A DNA stretch of 64,000 nucleotides from the NCBI RefSeq assembly GCF_024171995.1, contig NZ_JAMTCT010000026.1:1-64000 (forward strand), read 5' to 3'. Below the pieces are notes generated by a model. That model had not been told where the DNA came from. It did not search any database and saw only the letters and a list, made by a program, of their open reading frames with translations. The position numbers were made by a program, and so were the translations under genes. This DNA is from Promicromonospora umidemergens (GTDB taxonomy: Bacteria > Actinomycetota > Actinomycetes > Actinomycetales > Cellulomonadaceae). The first letter of the stretch is position 1. Every line of letters starts with the position of its first letter. This document shows positions 1 to 7,153 of the stretch, piece by piece.

Positions 1-357
1 TCCATGCAACCACTGAAAATGTGCGACCTCACGTCGCACAGGCCGTCGCTTTTCCCAGGAACTCGTTCTCGGCGCGTAGCTCACGCACCTCGGCCTCGAG
101 CTGCTTCAATCGGGCACGTTCGGAAACGCTCAACTCCGGCTCGGTGGTCGGGGGCTGCTTCTTGTACGCGTTCACCCAGTTCCGCAGAGTCTGCTGCACC
201 ACACCATTCTCACGCGCTACCTGCGCGATAGTGCGTGAGCTCCGGATCACTTCCTGGACGCACGCGTCCCTGAACTCCGGTGAATACTTCTGTTCCGCCA
301 ACGGGCCATTCCTTCCAGTCAATCCCAAGAATTGTATCTTGGGGCCAACTGTCCGAG
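1..357 (-). mobile_element. IS3-family insertion sequence remnant (left part cut by window or deletion)
   Basis: This is the upstream end of an IS3-type element read on the minus strand. It holds an orfA reading frame (29-301) and, upstream of it, a perfect hairpin with arms CCCAAGA/TCTTGGG at 324-343. The outer edge is placed near 350-360, where the minus strand reads GGACAGTTGGCCCC, which resembles an IS3 terminal repeat. No orfB sequence is recognisable in bases 1-28, and the orfA tail ends in a short palindrome (TGTGCGAC/GTCGCACA, 20-40). The element is therefore probably broken, or it continues beyond the window. The boundary is inferred from composition and typical end sequence. Confidence 0.5.
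29..301 (-). CDS. IS3-family transposase OrfA (HTH subunit), probably truncated
   Basis: OrfA supplies the helix-turn-helix DNA-binding half of the IS3 transposase, normally joined to the OrfB integrase by -1 frameshifting. The 90-residue protein begins LAEQKYSPEFRDACVQEV, has the expected HTH (around IAQVAREN...TLRNWV) and ends in the leucine/glutamate-rich coiled coil (LKQLEAEVRELRAENEFLGKA). I chose the TTG start at 301 because GGAAGGA lies just upstream; longer frames would read into an unrelated gene. Family members usually continue about ten more residues before the frameshift window, and no OrfB-like sequence follows, so this copy is likely inactive. Confidence 0.75.
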   Translation of the reverse strand: MAEQKYSPEFRDACVQEVIRSSRTIAQVARENGVVQQTLRNWVNAYKKQPPTTEPELSVSERARLKQLEAEVRELRAENEFLGKATACAT

Positions 358-692
358 AACCGTAGGGCGCCTCACGGCCGTCTCGGTCGACCTGCAGATG
401 GGCGATGCCGTCGTCAAGCGTGCCGCGCCTGACGACACGATCGGTCTGGTCGACGAACGGCGTTCTTTTCGGGTCCTCGCGGCGTCCATGCGCAGCGTGA
501 CAGGGCAATGAGGTACCCGCCGTCGGGCAACGGCTGGACGAATACTGACTCGACGGACAGAGGCGTGACCACGACACGCGCTGGGTGGAGGTCCGAGACA
601 GTGTAAGGAGCAACGGTGCGGGCTGGCTCTTCCAGGTCGCGCCGTGCCCCCGGCACCGCTTTGCGGGTGCCCTCTCGCTCTCCAGCCCACAT
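358..692 (-). pseudogene. Frameshifted hypothetical gene abutting the IS3 remnant
   Basis: Two minus-strand frames look like halves of one protein. The upstream half starts with MWAGEREGTRKAVPG at 692 and runs through ARVVVTPLSVESVFVQPLP. After a shift near 480-500 the neighbouring frame continues naturally with KRTPFVDQTDRVVRRGTLDD and then reads straight into the IS3 end. I do not recognise a family. Inferred history: an open reading frame disrupted by an indel and by IS3 insertion at its 3' side. The call rests on codon-like composition of the two frames, so it is tentative. Confidence 0.35.
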
Positions 693-876
693 GGCGACGG
701 GGCTCTTTTGGACCCATGCCCACGGAGACGAGGGTTCCGAACCCGCTCGGTGGTACGAGCGCACCAACACGTCGCAACCTGTACTCGGTGTCCTTGGGTC
801 GCTTCTTCGTCACGAGGTCGGAGCGTAGCCCCGACGGGTGGCTCGACCTTGGCCTGATTGCTGGCAGGATGCGCCC

Positions 877-1341
877 ATGATCGCGGCCCTGGACCGAGAC
901 GACGTCGCGGGGCGAGAGTGGGACTTCCTCGCGACCGACCGGGACGGATCCGTCGCGCTCATTACCAGCGCTGGATACGGCCCGATCCCTGAGGCCGTTC
1001 TGAGTCACGGAAAGTCTGTCGAAGAAGTCGTTGCTGGCTTGCCGACGCAGTTGCCCGTGATCGGCGAATCACTCGATCGGAGGAACCAAGACCCCTCCGG
1101 TGACTACTCGGACTGGTTCGAAGCGAGCAGGCGCGGCCTGTACACCTACGACTGGCACGTCCACGGCGGTCCGTACGAACAAGTCTCGGCACCCTCGGTG
1201 GAATTGCGGGCCGGTGATCTCACCCCAGAGATCGGCTATGCCGCGAGCCTGCTGCGGCTCCCAGTCCTGTTCGCCGAGACCGCGCAGCTCTTGCTCGACG
1301 AACGGACGACCGAGCCGTTCATGAAGGGGATGCCGGCATGA
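877..1341 (+). CDS. Hypothetical protein, resembles polymorphic-toxin immunity proteins
   Basis: A 154-residue soluble protein without signal peptide or membrane segment. Its N-terminal pattern (WDFLATDRDGSVALITSAG followed by GPIPEAVL) resembles small proteins often encoded next to Rhs or contact-dependent toxins and thought to act as immunity factors. That resemblance is from memory and is not diagnostic. The ATG at 877 is preferred over an upstream in-frame ATG at 838 because AGGA sits 7 nt before it. The stop overlaps the start of the next gene (ATGATCG context), so the two are probably co-transcribed. No toxin gene is adjacent, which would make it an orphan. Confidence 0.5.
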   Translation: MIAALDRDDVAGREWDFLATDRDGSVALITSAGYGPIPEAVLSHGKSVEEVVAGLPTQLPVIGESLDRRNQDPSGDYSDWFEASRRGLYTYDWHVHGGPYEQVSAPSVELRAGDLTPEIGYAASLLRLPVLFAETAQLLLDERTTEPFMKGMPA

Positions 1342-2120
1342 TCGAGATCGACATCTTCACCGATCTGGTTGAAGTCGACGCCGACGGAATCGGGCGGGTT
1401 CAGGCGAACCGGAGTCTGCCGCACGTCGAGGCCGGAGCTTTGCTGGTGGCCGGTCGGCCGGACGGCTGGTCGTGGGTGCGAGTCCTGGAGGTCGGCAAGC
1501 AGTTCGTGACGTTCTCGCTCCTCTCCGAGAAGGAAGCAGCGAAGGAGCCTCGCGTCGGACCGTGCAACGGCCGCACTGAGTGGCCCTGGCCTCGTGTTCC
1601 ATGGCTCCGTGTCGAGGAGTACTCGCACGTCGCTCTCGATCAAGGCACGTACATGTGGGTCAGTCACGTGCAGTTCTCCCTCGATCCAGACCTTGACGAC
1701 CGTGCATTGCTCGCCGCACTGATGTCCTCGCGCTTCTATTCCTACGGGTACGGATCGCCGTACGATTTCGGCGGGGAAGCCAGCGTCGACGGAACTCCTG
1801 TCCATGGCCCGTGGCGTGCCGAGGCGCTCACGCCCGAGATGCTCGTCCTCGCCACGGCGGCCGAAGCGCGCAGTACGGTCCACAGCTGGATGGATGACGA
1901 ACTGACGGAGCCGCCCATGTCGGCCCGTTCCCACGAACGCGTGGAGCAGTTGCTGTCGCGGACGCTGGACCGTGGCACGGTCTATCGCCTCGATGGCCCC
2001 AAGGACGTCGGACAGGATCTGTGGTCCTACAGCGGTGTGAGCATGACGAACTTCCATGAGTTCGTCGCGATCGACCGTGAGCGTGAGTCCATTCACCTGG
2101 TCGTCGCTTCGGACGACTAA
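1338..2120 (+). CDS. Hypothetical protein, partner of the preceding gene
   Basis: A 260-residue acidic, probably cytoplasmic protein that I cannot assign to a family. It has an N-terminal beta-rich stretch (IEIDIFTDLVEVDADGIGRV) and a central aromatic block (FYSYGYGSPYDFGG). It shares a 4-nt overlap with the upstream immunity-like gene, indicating translational coupling and a shared role. Composition matches the neighbouring chromosome. It could be a second immunity protein or a toxin-system accessory; nothing in the sequence decides this. Confidence 0.5.
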   Translation: MIEIDIFTDLVEVDADGIGRVQANRSLPHVEAGALLVAGRPDGWSWVRVLEVGKQFVTFSLLSEKEAAKEPRVGPCNGRTEWPWPRVPWLRVEEYSHVALDQGTYMWVSHVQFSLDPDLDDRALLAALMSSRFYSYGYGSPYDFGGEASVDGTPVHGPWRAEALTPEMLVLATAAEARSTVHSWMDDELTEPPMSARSHERVEQLLSRTLDRGTVYRLDGPKDVGQDLWSYSGVSMTNFHEFVAIDRERESIHLVVASDD

Positions 2121-2369
2121 CTCTTGACAGCCTGTGAGGTGCCGGGTCGTGACAGAGTCGAACAGGTAGCCTCAGCGTGGAGCAGGCGCGAGTCCTGCTC
2201 CTCGACAATCACGACAGCCCGTCGCAGTCCCAGCTACTGCCCTCGTGGTAGCGGCGCACCCGGCCCGATTCCCCCACGGTTCCCCCAGGGCGCCAAGCCA
2301 ACCGGCGAACCACGAGGTCAGGGCCACATGACACGCTTCAACGTCTGAGCGCCTACGTACGATGGTCCT

Positions 2370-2531
2370 ATGAGCGCCAGTCGAGACGAACTGATCGACT
2401 TGATCGCCGGTATGCCTGAAGATCAGACGCGAGGCGCGAGTGAGATCGCCATGTTCGATCGGCGTCGCTTTCCGGCGATCACACCGAAGTCCGGCGGGCA
2501 CTGCACCCTGCTCCCCGAGACGGTGCCGTGA
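2370..2531 (+). CDS. Small hypothetical protein (53 aa)
   Basis: A short frame starting MSASRDELIDLIAGMPEDQ and ending LLPETVP. It has an N-terminal amphipathic helix typical of small DNA- or protein-binding peptides but no recognisable family. Its stop (TGA at 2529) overlaps the GTG start of the kinase-like gene by 4 nt, the main argument that it is translated. It lies in the block bounded by the RFNV-stop motifs at about 2349 and 3199. Confidence 0.4.
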   Translation: MSASRDELIDLIAGMPEDQTRGASEIAMFDRRRFPAITPKSGGHCTLLPETVP

Positions 2532-3199
2532 GCAATCGCGGGACCTCCGACCCGACCATGCCGACACATGATGGCCCCGCAACAGAACGGCCGCGTGACG
2601 GTGGCCGGCTGATTGCGCTGTGTGGAACGTCGAGCGTCGGCAAGTCAACGGTTGCCGGGTTGCTTCAGGAGTTACTTCCCCACCCGCACCTCGTCGTCGG
2701 GCTCGACCACTTCTTCAGCATGTTCCCTCACCACTGGGCGGGCCACCCACGAGGTCCGGGGTCGGGCTTCTGGTACGAAGACACGACCGACTCGGACGGG
2801 GGTCAGAGAACTCGGATCAGGTACGGCGAGGCCGGCGAGCGTCTGTTGACGGGCATGCGAGCAGCCGTCGTGGCGATGCTCGATCACGGCAACGACGTGA
2901 TCCTCGACGAGATGCCGATCAATGACTCGATCATTCCCGCATGGAAGCGTGACCTCGGTGCGCGTCCGTCCTTGTGGGTTCGGCTCGTTGCTCCGCTCGA
3001 CGTCGTGGAGGCGCGTGAAGCATCGCGAGAGCGTGGCAAGCACCCCGGCAATGCACGGGGCCACTTCGCGAGTGGCGTGTCGGAAGCGTACGACCTCACC
3101 ATTGACACCTCGACCGCACCTCCGCGCCGGTTGGCCGAGGGGTTGGCGGCTGATGTTCTTCGGTGGCGGAACTCGGTGGAGTTCCGGTTCAACGTGTAG
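2528..3199 (+). CDS. Chloramphenicol phosphotransferase-like P-loop kinase
   Basis: A 223-residue P-loop protein of the CPT family, whose founding member phosphorylates the 3'-hydroxyl of chloramphenicol. The Walker A motif is GTSSVGKST (about residues 33-41), followed by the family's VGLDHFFSMFP segment, where the aspartate corresponds to the catalytic base region, and later DVILDEMPI. Substrate here is unknown; many homologues have no proven drug target. The GTG start overlaps the upstream small frame. The last residues (NSVEFRFNV) are encoded by a 33-bp repeat found again at 5393-5425, so the C-terminus is supplied by that repeat. Confidence 0.75.
   Translation: MSNRGTSDPTMPTHDGPATERPRDGGRLIALCGTSSVGKSTVAGLLQELLPHPHLVVGLDHFFSMFPHHWAGHPRGPGSGFWYEDTTDSDGGQRTRIRYGEAGERLLTGMRAAVVAMLDHGNDVILDEMPINDSIIPAWKRDLGARPSLWVRLVAPLDVVEAREASRERGKHPGNARGHFASGVSEAYDLTIDTSTAPPRRLAEGLAADVLRWRNSVEFRFNV
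3167..3199 (+). repeat. 33-bp repeat, copy A
   Basis: The copy has a hairpin core (arms CGGAACT and AGTTCCG around a 6-nt loop) followed by GTTCAACGTGTAG. It differs from copy B at 5393-5425 at only 2 of 33 positions. It forms the end of the kinase-like gene, and its last three bases are the stop codon. A shorter match (CGCTTCAACGT, then a stop) lies at 2333-2349. Confidence 0.85.
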
Positions 3200-3494
3200 C
3201 CGGATCGTCCGAGGCTCAGGGTAAGAAGTAGTACTCCCGAGGTGACCGCCATAGCGGAGGAGTGCCCCAGTCGGTCGAGCAGCGCTCAGCGACGCAGCCG
3301 ATGGGCCGCGTGGTCCTTGTACTCCGAGCCGACCAGCCCACCGGCCCTGTGGCCAGGCCATTCACAAGACAGGCCGTAGGGTCAGCGCGCGAAGCTGGGC
3401 AACTCGCACTGACCCATCCTGATTGTCTACCGCTCCGAACCTTCTAGGTGCTACTCAGGCGGCAGCTTGCCGCCAGCACAAAGGAGGATCGGCT

Positions 3495-3608
3495 ATGCGT
3501 ACGTCAAGAATCGCTCTCTTCGCTGCCGCAGCGCCCCCGGCGAGCCTGCCATTGGTAGCTGCGCCGGCCGGCGCGGCAACGAGCAACGAGCTCACGCTCA
3601 GCGCATGA
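3495..3608 (+). pseudogene. Truncated start of a secreted-protein gene (signal peptide only)
   Basis: A 37-codon frame with a strong ribosome binding site (AAGGAGG, 3480-3486) encodes MRTSRIALFAAAA...LPLVAAPAGAATSNELTLSA: a signal peptide with cleavage after AGA, then almost no mature protein. Its stop overlaps the start of the molybdopterin oxidoreductase (ATGA). In many actinobacteria a fasciclin-type secreted protein is encoded immediately before this oxidoreductase, so I infer that its mature part was deleted, leaving signal and translational coupling. It could instead be a translated leader peptide. Confidence 0.45.
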
Positions 3609-5197
3609 CACAGGCAACTGAGGGCCCCGCGGCACCGTCGGGCGAGCGCTCTCCGGGCGGCGCGGGCTGGGCCACCCTCGCGGGCGTGCTCGCCGGAGGT
3701 GCCGGGCTGGCCGTCGCGGAACTCGTTGCCGCGGTCGTCGCACCCGGTGCCAGCACGCTGTTCGCAGGCGGCGCCGCCGTGGTCGACGCCGTTCCGCCAT
3801 GGCTAAAGGATGTTGCCGTGGAGTGGTTCGGCACCAACGACAAGGCCGTGCTGCTCGCCACGATGGGTGTGGTGCTGGCCCTGGGGGCGGCACTCGCGGG
3901 GTGGCTGGAGCTGCGCCGCCCGCCGACAGGCGCGGTGCTGATGGGAGTCGTCGGCGTCGTCGGGGTCGTGGTGGCGCTGCTGCGCCCGAGCGCGACGCCG
4001 CTGTGGGCGCTGCCCAGCGCCATCGGGCTGGGCGCCGCGGTGCTCCTGCTGCGTGCCGCCGTGGCGCGGCTACGGCCTGCGCCGGGGCGGAGCGAGGTCT
4101 CGGCGAGCGATACGCCGGGCGGCGCCGTGAACCGGCGTGGCTTCCTGGCCGTATCGGGCATCACCGTGGGTGTCGCGGTGCTCGCGCTGGCCGGCTCGCG
4201 CGTGCTGTCGATGGGCTCGACCGCGGTCAGCGCCGTGCGGGAGAAGCTCCGCCTGCCCACCGCGCGCACGCCGGCGCCGCCGGTACCCGCCGGGGCAGAC
4301 CTGAAGCTTGACGACCTGGCGCCGTACGTCACCCCGAACTCGGACTTCTACCGCATCGACACCGCGCTGATCGTGCCGCAGGTGAGCCCGCAGGACTGGT
4401 CGCTGGAGGTCCGTGGTCTGGTGGACGAGCCCTTCACGCTCACCTGGGACGAGCTCATGGAGCTGCCGATGGAGGAGCACTACGTCACTCTCTCGTGCGT
4501 GAGCAACGCGGTGGGCGGCGACCTGGTCGGCAACGCTCTCTGGCTCGGCTACCCGATCCGCGCGCTGCTGGAGCGCGCCAAGCCCCGCGCAGGTGCCGAC
4601 ATGGTGCTCTCCACGAGCGACGACGGCTTCACCGCGGGCACGCCGCTGGATGTGCTCCAGGACGCGGACCGCGAGTGCCTGCTGGCGATCGGTATGAACG
4701 GCGAGCCGCTGCCCGAGGAGCACGGCTTCCCCGCGCGGCTGGTGGTGCCCGGCCTGTACGGGTACGTCTCGGCCACCAAGTGGGTCACCTCGCTGGAAGT
4801 GACCACCTTCGACGCCGACGAGGGCTACTGGACGCCGCGCGGCTGGTCCGCACTGGGGCCGATCAAGATCGCGTCGCGCATCGACGTGCCGCGCTTGTCC
4901 GCGCCCCCGTCCGCCGGCGCCGTCACCGTCGCGGGCGTCGCCTGGGCGCAGCACACCGGCATCAGCAAGGTCGAGGTCCGGGCCGACGGCGGGGACTGGG
5001 TCACCGCCGAGCTCGCCGAGACAGTGGGGCCGGACACCTGGCGCCAGTGGCACACGTCGATCGATCTGGAGGCCGGCTACCACAGCCTCGCGGTGCGCGC
5101 CACGGACTCGGACGGACAGGTCCAGACCGAGACCAAGGCGCCGCCGGCTCCCAACGGCGCCTCGGGCTGGCAGACCGTCTCGATCACCGTGGAGTGA
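3605..5197 (+). CDS. Membrane-anchored molybdopterin-dependent oxidoreductase (sulfite-oxidase fold)
   Basis: A 530-residue protein with an N-terminal membrane domain (four to five hydrophobic helices within about residues 20-210) and an extracytoplasmic sulfite-oxidase-type domain. The Moco domain carries the cysteine motif VTLSCVSNAVGG, where the cysteine would ligate molybdenum, and the GLYGYVSATKWV segment. A C-terminal dimerisation domain (about 430-530) begins near SAGAVTVAGVAWAQ. Likely role: periplasmic-side redox chemistry coupled to the membrane; substrate unknown. A twin-arginine-like NRRGFLAVSG at about residues 178-187 precedes the last helix. The start at 3605 overlaps the upstream leader-like frame; a longer frame from 3467 is an artefact of reading through it. 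Confidence 0.85.
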   Translation: MTQATEGPAAPSGERSPGGAGWATLAGVLAGGAGLAVAELVAAVVAPGASTLFAGGAAVVDAVPPWLKDVAVEWFGTNDKAVLLATMGVVLALGAALAGWLELRRPPTGAVLMGVVGVVGVVVALLRPSATPLWALPSAIGLGAAVLLLRAAVARLRPAPGRSEVSASDTPGGAVNRRGFLAVSGITVGVAVLALAGSRVLSMGSTAVSAVREKLRLPTARTPAPPVPAGADLKLDDLAPYVTPNSDFYRIDTALIVPQVSPQDWSLEVRGLVDEPFTLTWDELMELPMEEHYVTLSCVSNAVGGDLVGNALWLGYPIRALLERAKPRAGADMVLSTSDDGFTAGTPLDVLQDADRECLLAIGMNGEPLPEEHGFPARLVVPGLYGYVSATKWVTSLEVTTFDADEGYWTPRGWSALGPIKIASRIDVPRLSAPPSAGAVTVAGVAWAQHTGISKVEVRADGGDWVTAELAETVGPDTWRQWHTSIDLEAGYHSLAVRATDSDGQVQTETKAPPAPNGASGWQTVSITVE

Positions 5198-5392
5198 CCC
5201 GGGGCGGTCCGGTCGCAGCCCGCGATCGGACTGCAGGCTGGCATGGGAGGACCGTACTGCAGTCGCTGTGCGGGGGAGCCGGCTCAAGCTTCTCAAGAGT
5301 GGGGTCGAGGAACTCCACGCGACCCGCGACGTACGTCGAGTGCCGTGGATGACAGCCTGCGCTCGAACCACGCCTCAGAGGTTGCGCTGTGC

Positions 5393-5425
5393 CGGAACTT
5401 GGTGGAGTTCCGCTTCAACGTGTAG
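5393..5425 (+). repeat. 33-bp repeat, copy B
   Basis: The second copy of the repeat at 3167-3199 (31/33 identical), here outside any convincing gene, 195 bp after the oxidoreductase stop. It keeps the same hairpin (CGGAACT/AGTTCCG) and the same terminal TTCAACGTGTAG. The stretch 5198-5392 before it shows no gene. Confidence 0.85.
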
Positions 5426-5479
5426 ATCCCAGGTCAAGCCGGCTATGAAGCGCCACAAACAGCTGACAGGGAGCGTAGA

Positions 5480-5866
5480 TCACCCGCGCGAGGCGTCGAT
5501 CAGCCCTTTGAGCGCATCACGGGTGCTGGTGAGCTCCGCTATGCGTCCGTCATAGGCGTGGAGGTGGTCTACGAGCAGCGGCACGGCGCACGGCTCGAGC
5601 CGGTCGGTGTCGTGGATGCAGCCGATGAGTTCGCGGATCGCCTCGATGGGCAGGCCCGCTGCGAGGAGACGACGGATGGAGCGGACCTGCTCGGCGACCG
5701 AGGGATCGAACAGGCGTTGGCCGGTCGAGGACCGGTGTGCCTCGATGAGGCCCCGGTTCTCGTAGTGCCGCAGCATCCGGGGCGTCGCTGACGTGAGCGC
5801 GGCAAGATCCCCGACACGAAGTGGCTGGTCCACGCCTGTGCGACTTGCCTCTGCCACTGGTGTCAA
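5480..5866 (-). CDS. MerR-family transcriptional regulator
   Basis: A 128-residue regulator with an N-terminal winged helix-turn-helix (LRVGDLAALTSATPRMLRHY, then ENRGLI) and the family's dimerisation helix (about residues 85-125). MerR proteins bind unusually spaced promoters and twist them on ligand binding. The C-terminal effector part is short and lacks the cysteines of metal sensors, so the signal is unknown. It is divergent from the aminotransferase-IV gene, with start codons 17 bp apart, so one operator probably serves both. The first ATG is used; a shorter start at VDQPLRVGDL is possible. Confidence 0.85.
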   Translation of the reverse strand: MTPVAEASRTGVDQPLRVGDLAALTSATPRMLRHYENRGLIEAHRSSTGQRLFDPSVAEQVRSIRRLLAAGLPIEAIRELIGCIHDTDRLEPCAVPLLVDHLHAYDGRIAELTSTRDALKGLIDASRG

Positions 5867-5876
5867 CTCCTACCTT
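5845..5876 (+). promoter_or_regulatory. Putative MerR-type promoter/operator
   Basis: TTGCCT (5845-5850) and TACCTT (5871-5876) are separated by 20 bp, the long spacing typical of MerR-controlled promoters. An imperfect dyad, CTGCCACTGGTGTCAA (5851-5866), occupies the spacer. It overlaps the start of the MerR gene and ends 8 bp before the aminotransferase start, so the transcript would be nearly leaderless. Inferred from spacing only. Confidence 0.35.
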
Positions 5877-5883
5877 CGCTGCC

Positions 5884-6687
5884 ATGACCATATCGATCAC
5901 TCAGTTCAATAGTAGGTCGGCGGACGCGGCGGACCTCGCGCCGCTGGCCTTCTCCGGCTACGCCCACTTCACTGCGATGCAGGTCCGGGACGGTCGAGTC
6001 CGAGGCATGGACCTTCATCTGGCCCGTCTCCGCGACGCCAGTGACGAGCTCTTCGGGTGGCACCTGCCCGACGAGATGCTCCTGGAACGGTTGCACAGCG
6101 CCCTCGCGACAGCGCCATCCGACGTGTCGATGACGTGCTTCGTCACTTCACGGCCCGGAGAGTTTGCGTCGACGGGGGGCTCCGTAGACCTCGACGTCCT
6201 GGTCAAGATCACCGATCCCGCTGCGCCGCCTACGGGCCCGCTCTCCCTCGACGTCGTCGAACACGAGCGGCATCTGCCACATGTCAAGCACGTCGGCGAG
6301 GTCTCCAAGACCCTTCTGCTCCGGCGTGCGAACGAGCGCGGCTTCGACGATGCCGCGTTCACCGACCGCTCGGGACGACTCAGCGAAGCGACGATCTGGA
6401 ACCTGGCCTTCTGGGACGGGGAATCTGTGATCTGGCCTCGTGCCGAGATCCTCGCCGGCGTCACGATGCAGATCCTGGACCGCCGCCTCCGCGCGCTCAG
6501 CATCCCGCAGCAGACGCGTGATGTACCTTGCGACGAACTCGGAGGGCACTTCTCTGCCGTGGTGATGAACTCGTGGACGCCCGGCATCTCGATCGCACGG
6601 ATCGGCGACACACCCCTTGGTCAGGACGCCGAGTTCGTGCGCCTTCTGCATTCGGCTCACGATGACGAGCCGCTGGAATCGGTGTGA
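5884..6687 (+). CDS. Aminotransferase class IV (PLP fold-type IV) protein
   Basis: A 267-residue protein of the branched-chain aminotransferase / 4-amino-4-deoxychorismate lyase superfamily, which uses pyridoxal phosphate. The likely Schiff-base lysine lies in the HVKHVGEVSKTLLLRR segment (about residues 135-150). The motif GRLSEATIWNLAFWDG matches the family's conserved E-x-x-x-x-N phosphate-binding region, and AEILAGVTMQIL matches the LpGIT-type loop. Substrate specificity cannot be told. The ATG at 5884 is the only start compatible with the short divergent promoter region. Confidence 0.75.
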   Translation: MTISITQFNSRSADAADLAPLAFSGYAHFTAMQVRDGRVRGMDLHLARLRDASDELFGWHLPDEMLLERLHSALATAPSDVSMTCFVTSRPGEFASTGGSVDLDVLVKITDPAAPPTGPLSLDVVEHERHLPHVKHVGEVSKTLLLRRANERGFDDAAFTDRSGRLSEATIWNLAFWDGESVIWPRAEILAGVTMQILDRRLRALSIPQQTRDVPCDELGGHFSAVVMNSWTPGISIARIGDTPLGQDAEFVRLLHSAHDDEPLESV

Positions 6688-6702
6688 CAACGACGGATGG
6701 CT

Positions 6703-7041
6703 TCATCCGATCCGTCGGACTTCCTGGGGCCAGCCGCACGCCAAGGCTAGTTTGCCGGCCCACATCTTCGCCGCCTCGTCGTCGGCGACATGCACGATGG
6801 TCAGCCCGCCCAGGAACTCCTTGGTCGCGATGAATGGCCCGTCAGTGATCTGGAGCGTGCCGCTCGTCGCGTCGGCGCTGAAGGCCTTGTCGATGTCTTC
6901 CAGCCCACCGGCGAACACATAGACGCCGGCGTCCTTCATCTCCTCTACGACCGCATTGGCGAGCGGGCCGCGGCTGACGACCCACTCGTCGCTGTGGTCA
7001 CCCACCCACTGCTGGTTGAAGTAGATGATGTACTGGTTCAT
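6703..7041 (-). CDS. YCII-related (DGPF-domain) protein
   Basis: A 112-residue single-domain protein starting MNQYIIYFNQQWVGDHSDEW and containing the DGPF-type signature (TDGPFIATKEFLGG, about residues 64-77). YCII-like proteins are small alpha/beta-barrel-like dimers, often beside ECF sigma factors, with few defined activities. The start at 7041 is chosen because the N-terminal strand begins there; the longer frame to 7164 would overlap the neighbouring promoter region. It converges with the aminotransferase gene. Confidence 0.8.
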   Translation of the reverse strand: MNQYIIYFNQQWVGDHSDEWVVSRGPLANAVVEEMKDAGVYVFAGGLEDIDKAFSADATSGTLQITDGPFIATKEFLGGLTIVHVADDEAAKMWAGKLALACGWPQEVRRIG

Positions 7042-7153
7042 GGCTGCCCTTCGGATCAGTGGCGCACGGCCGCGCAACATACCCACGACAAAAATACGCC
7101 GATGCGGCACCTTGGTATGACTCGTGCGGCTCGACGCCTCTAGCCTCGCTGAC

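Noticed and set aside
20-40. TGTGCGAC-CTCAC-GTCGCACA palindrome as a terminator or IS end
   Set aside because: It overlaps the orfA stop and the window edge, so neither role can be judged.
2528-3199. Calling the CPT-like kinase a chloramphenicol-resistance gene
   Set aside because: Only the fold and P-loop are shared; substrate residues cannot be confirmed and many homologues have other roles.
4070-5371. Long minus-strand frame opposite the molybdopterin oxidoreductase
   Set aside because: It lies antisense to a gene with clear domains and has the low-complexity Arg/Gly/Ala composition of a high-GC shadow frame.
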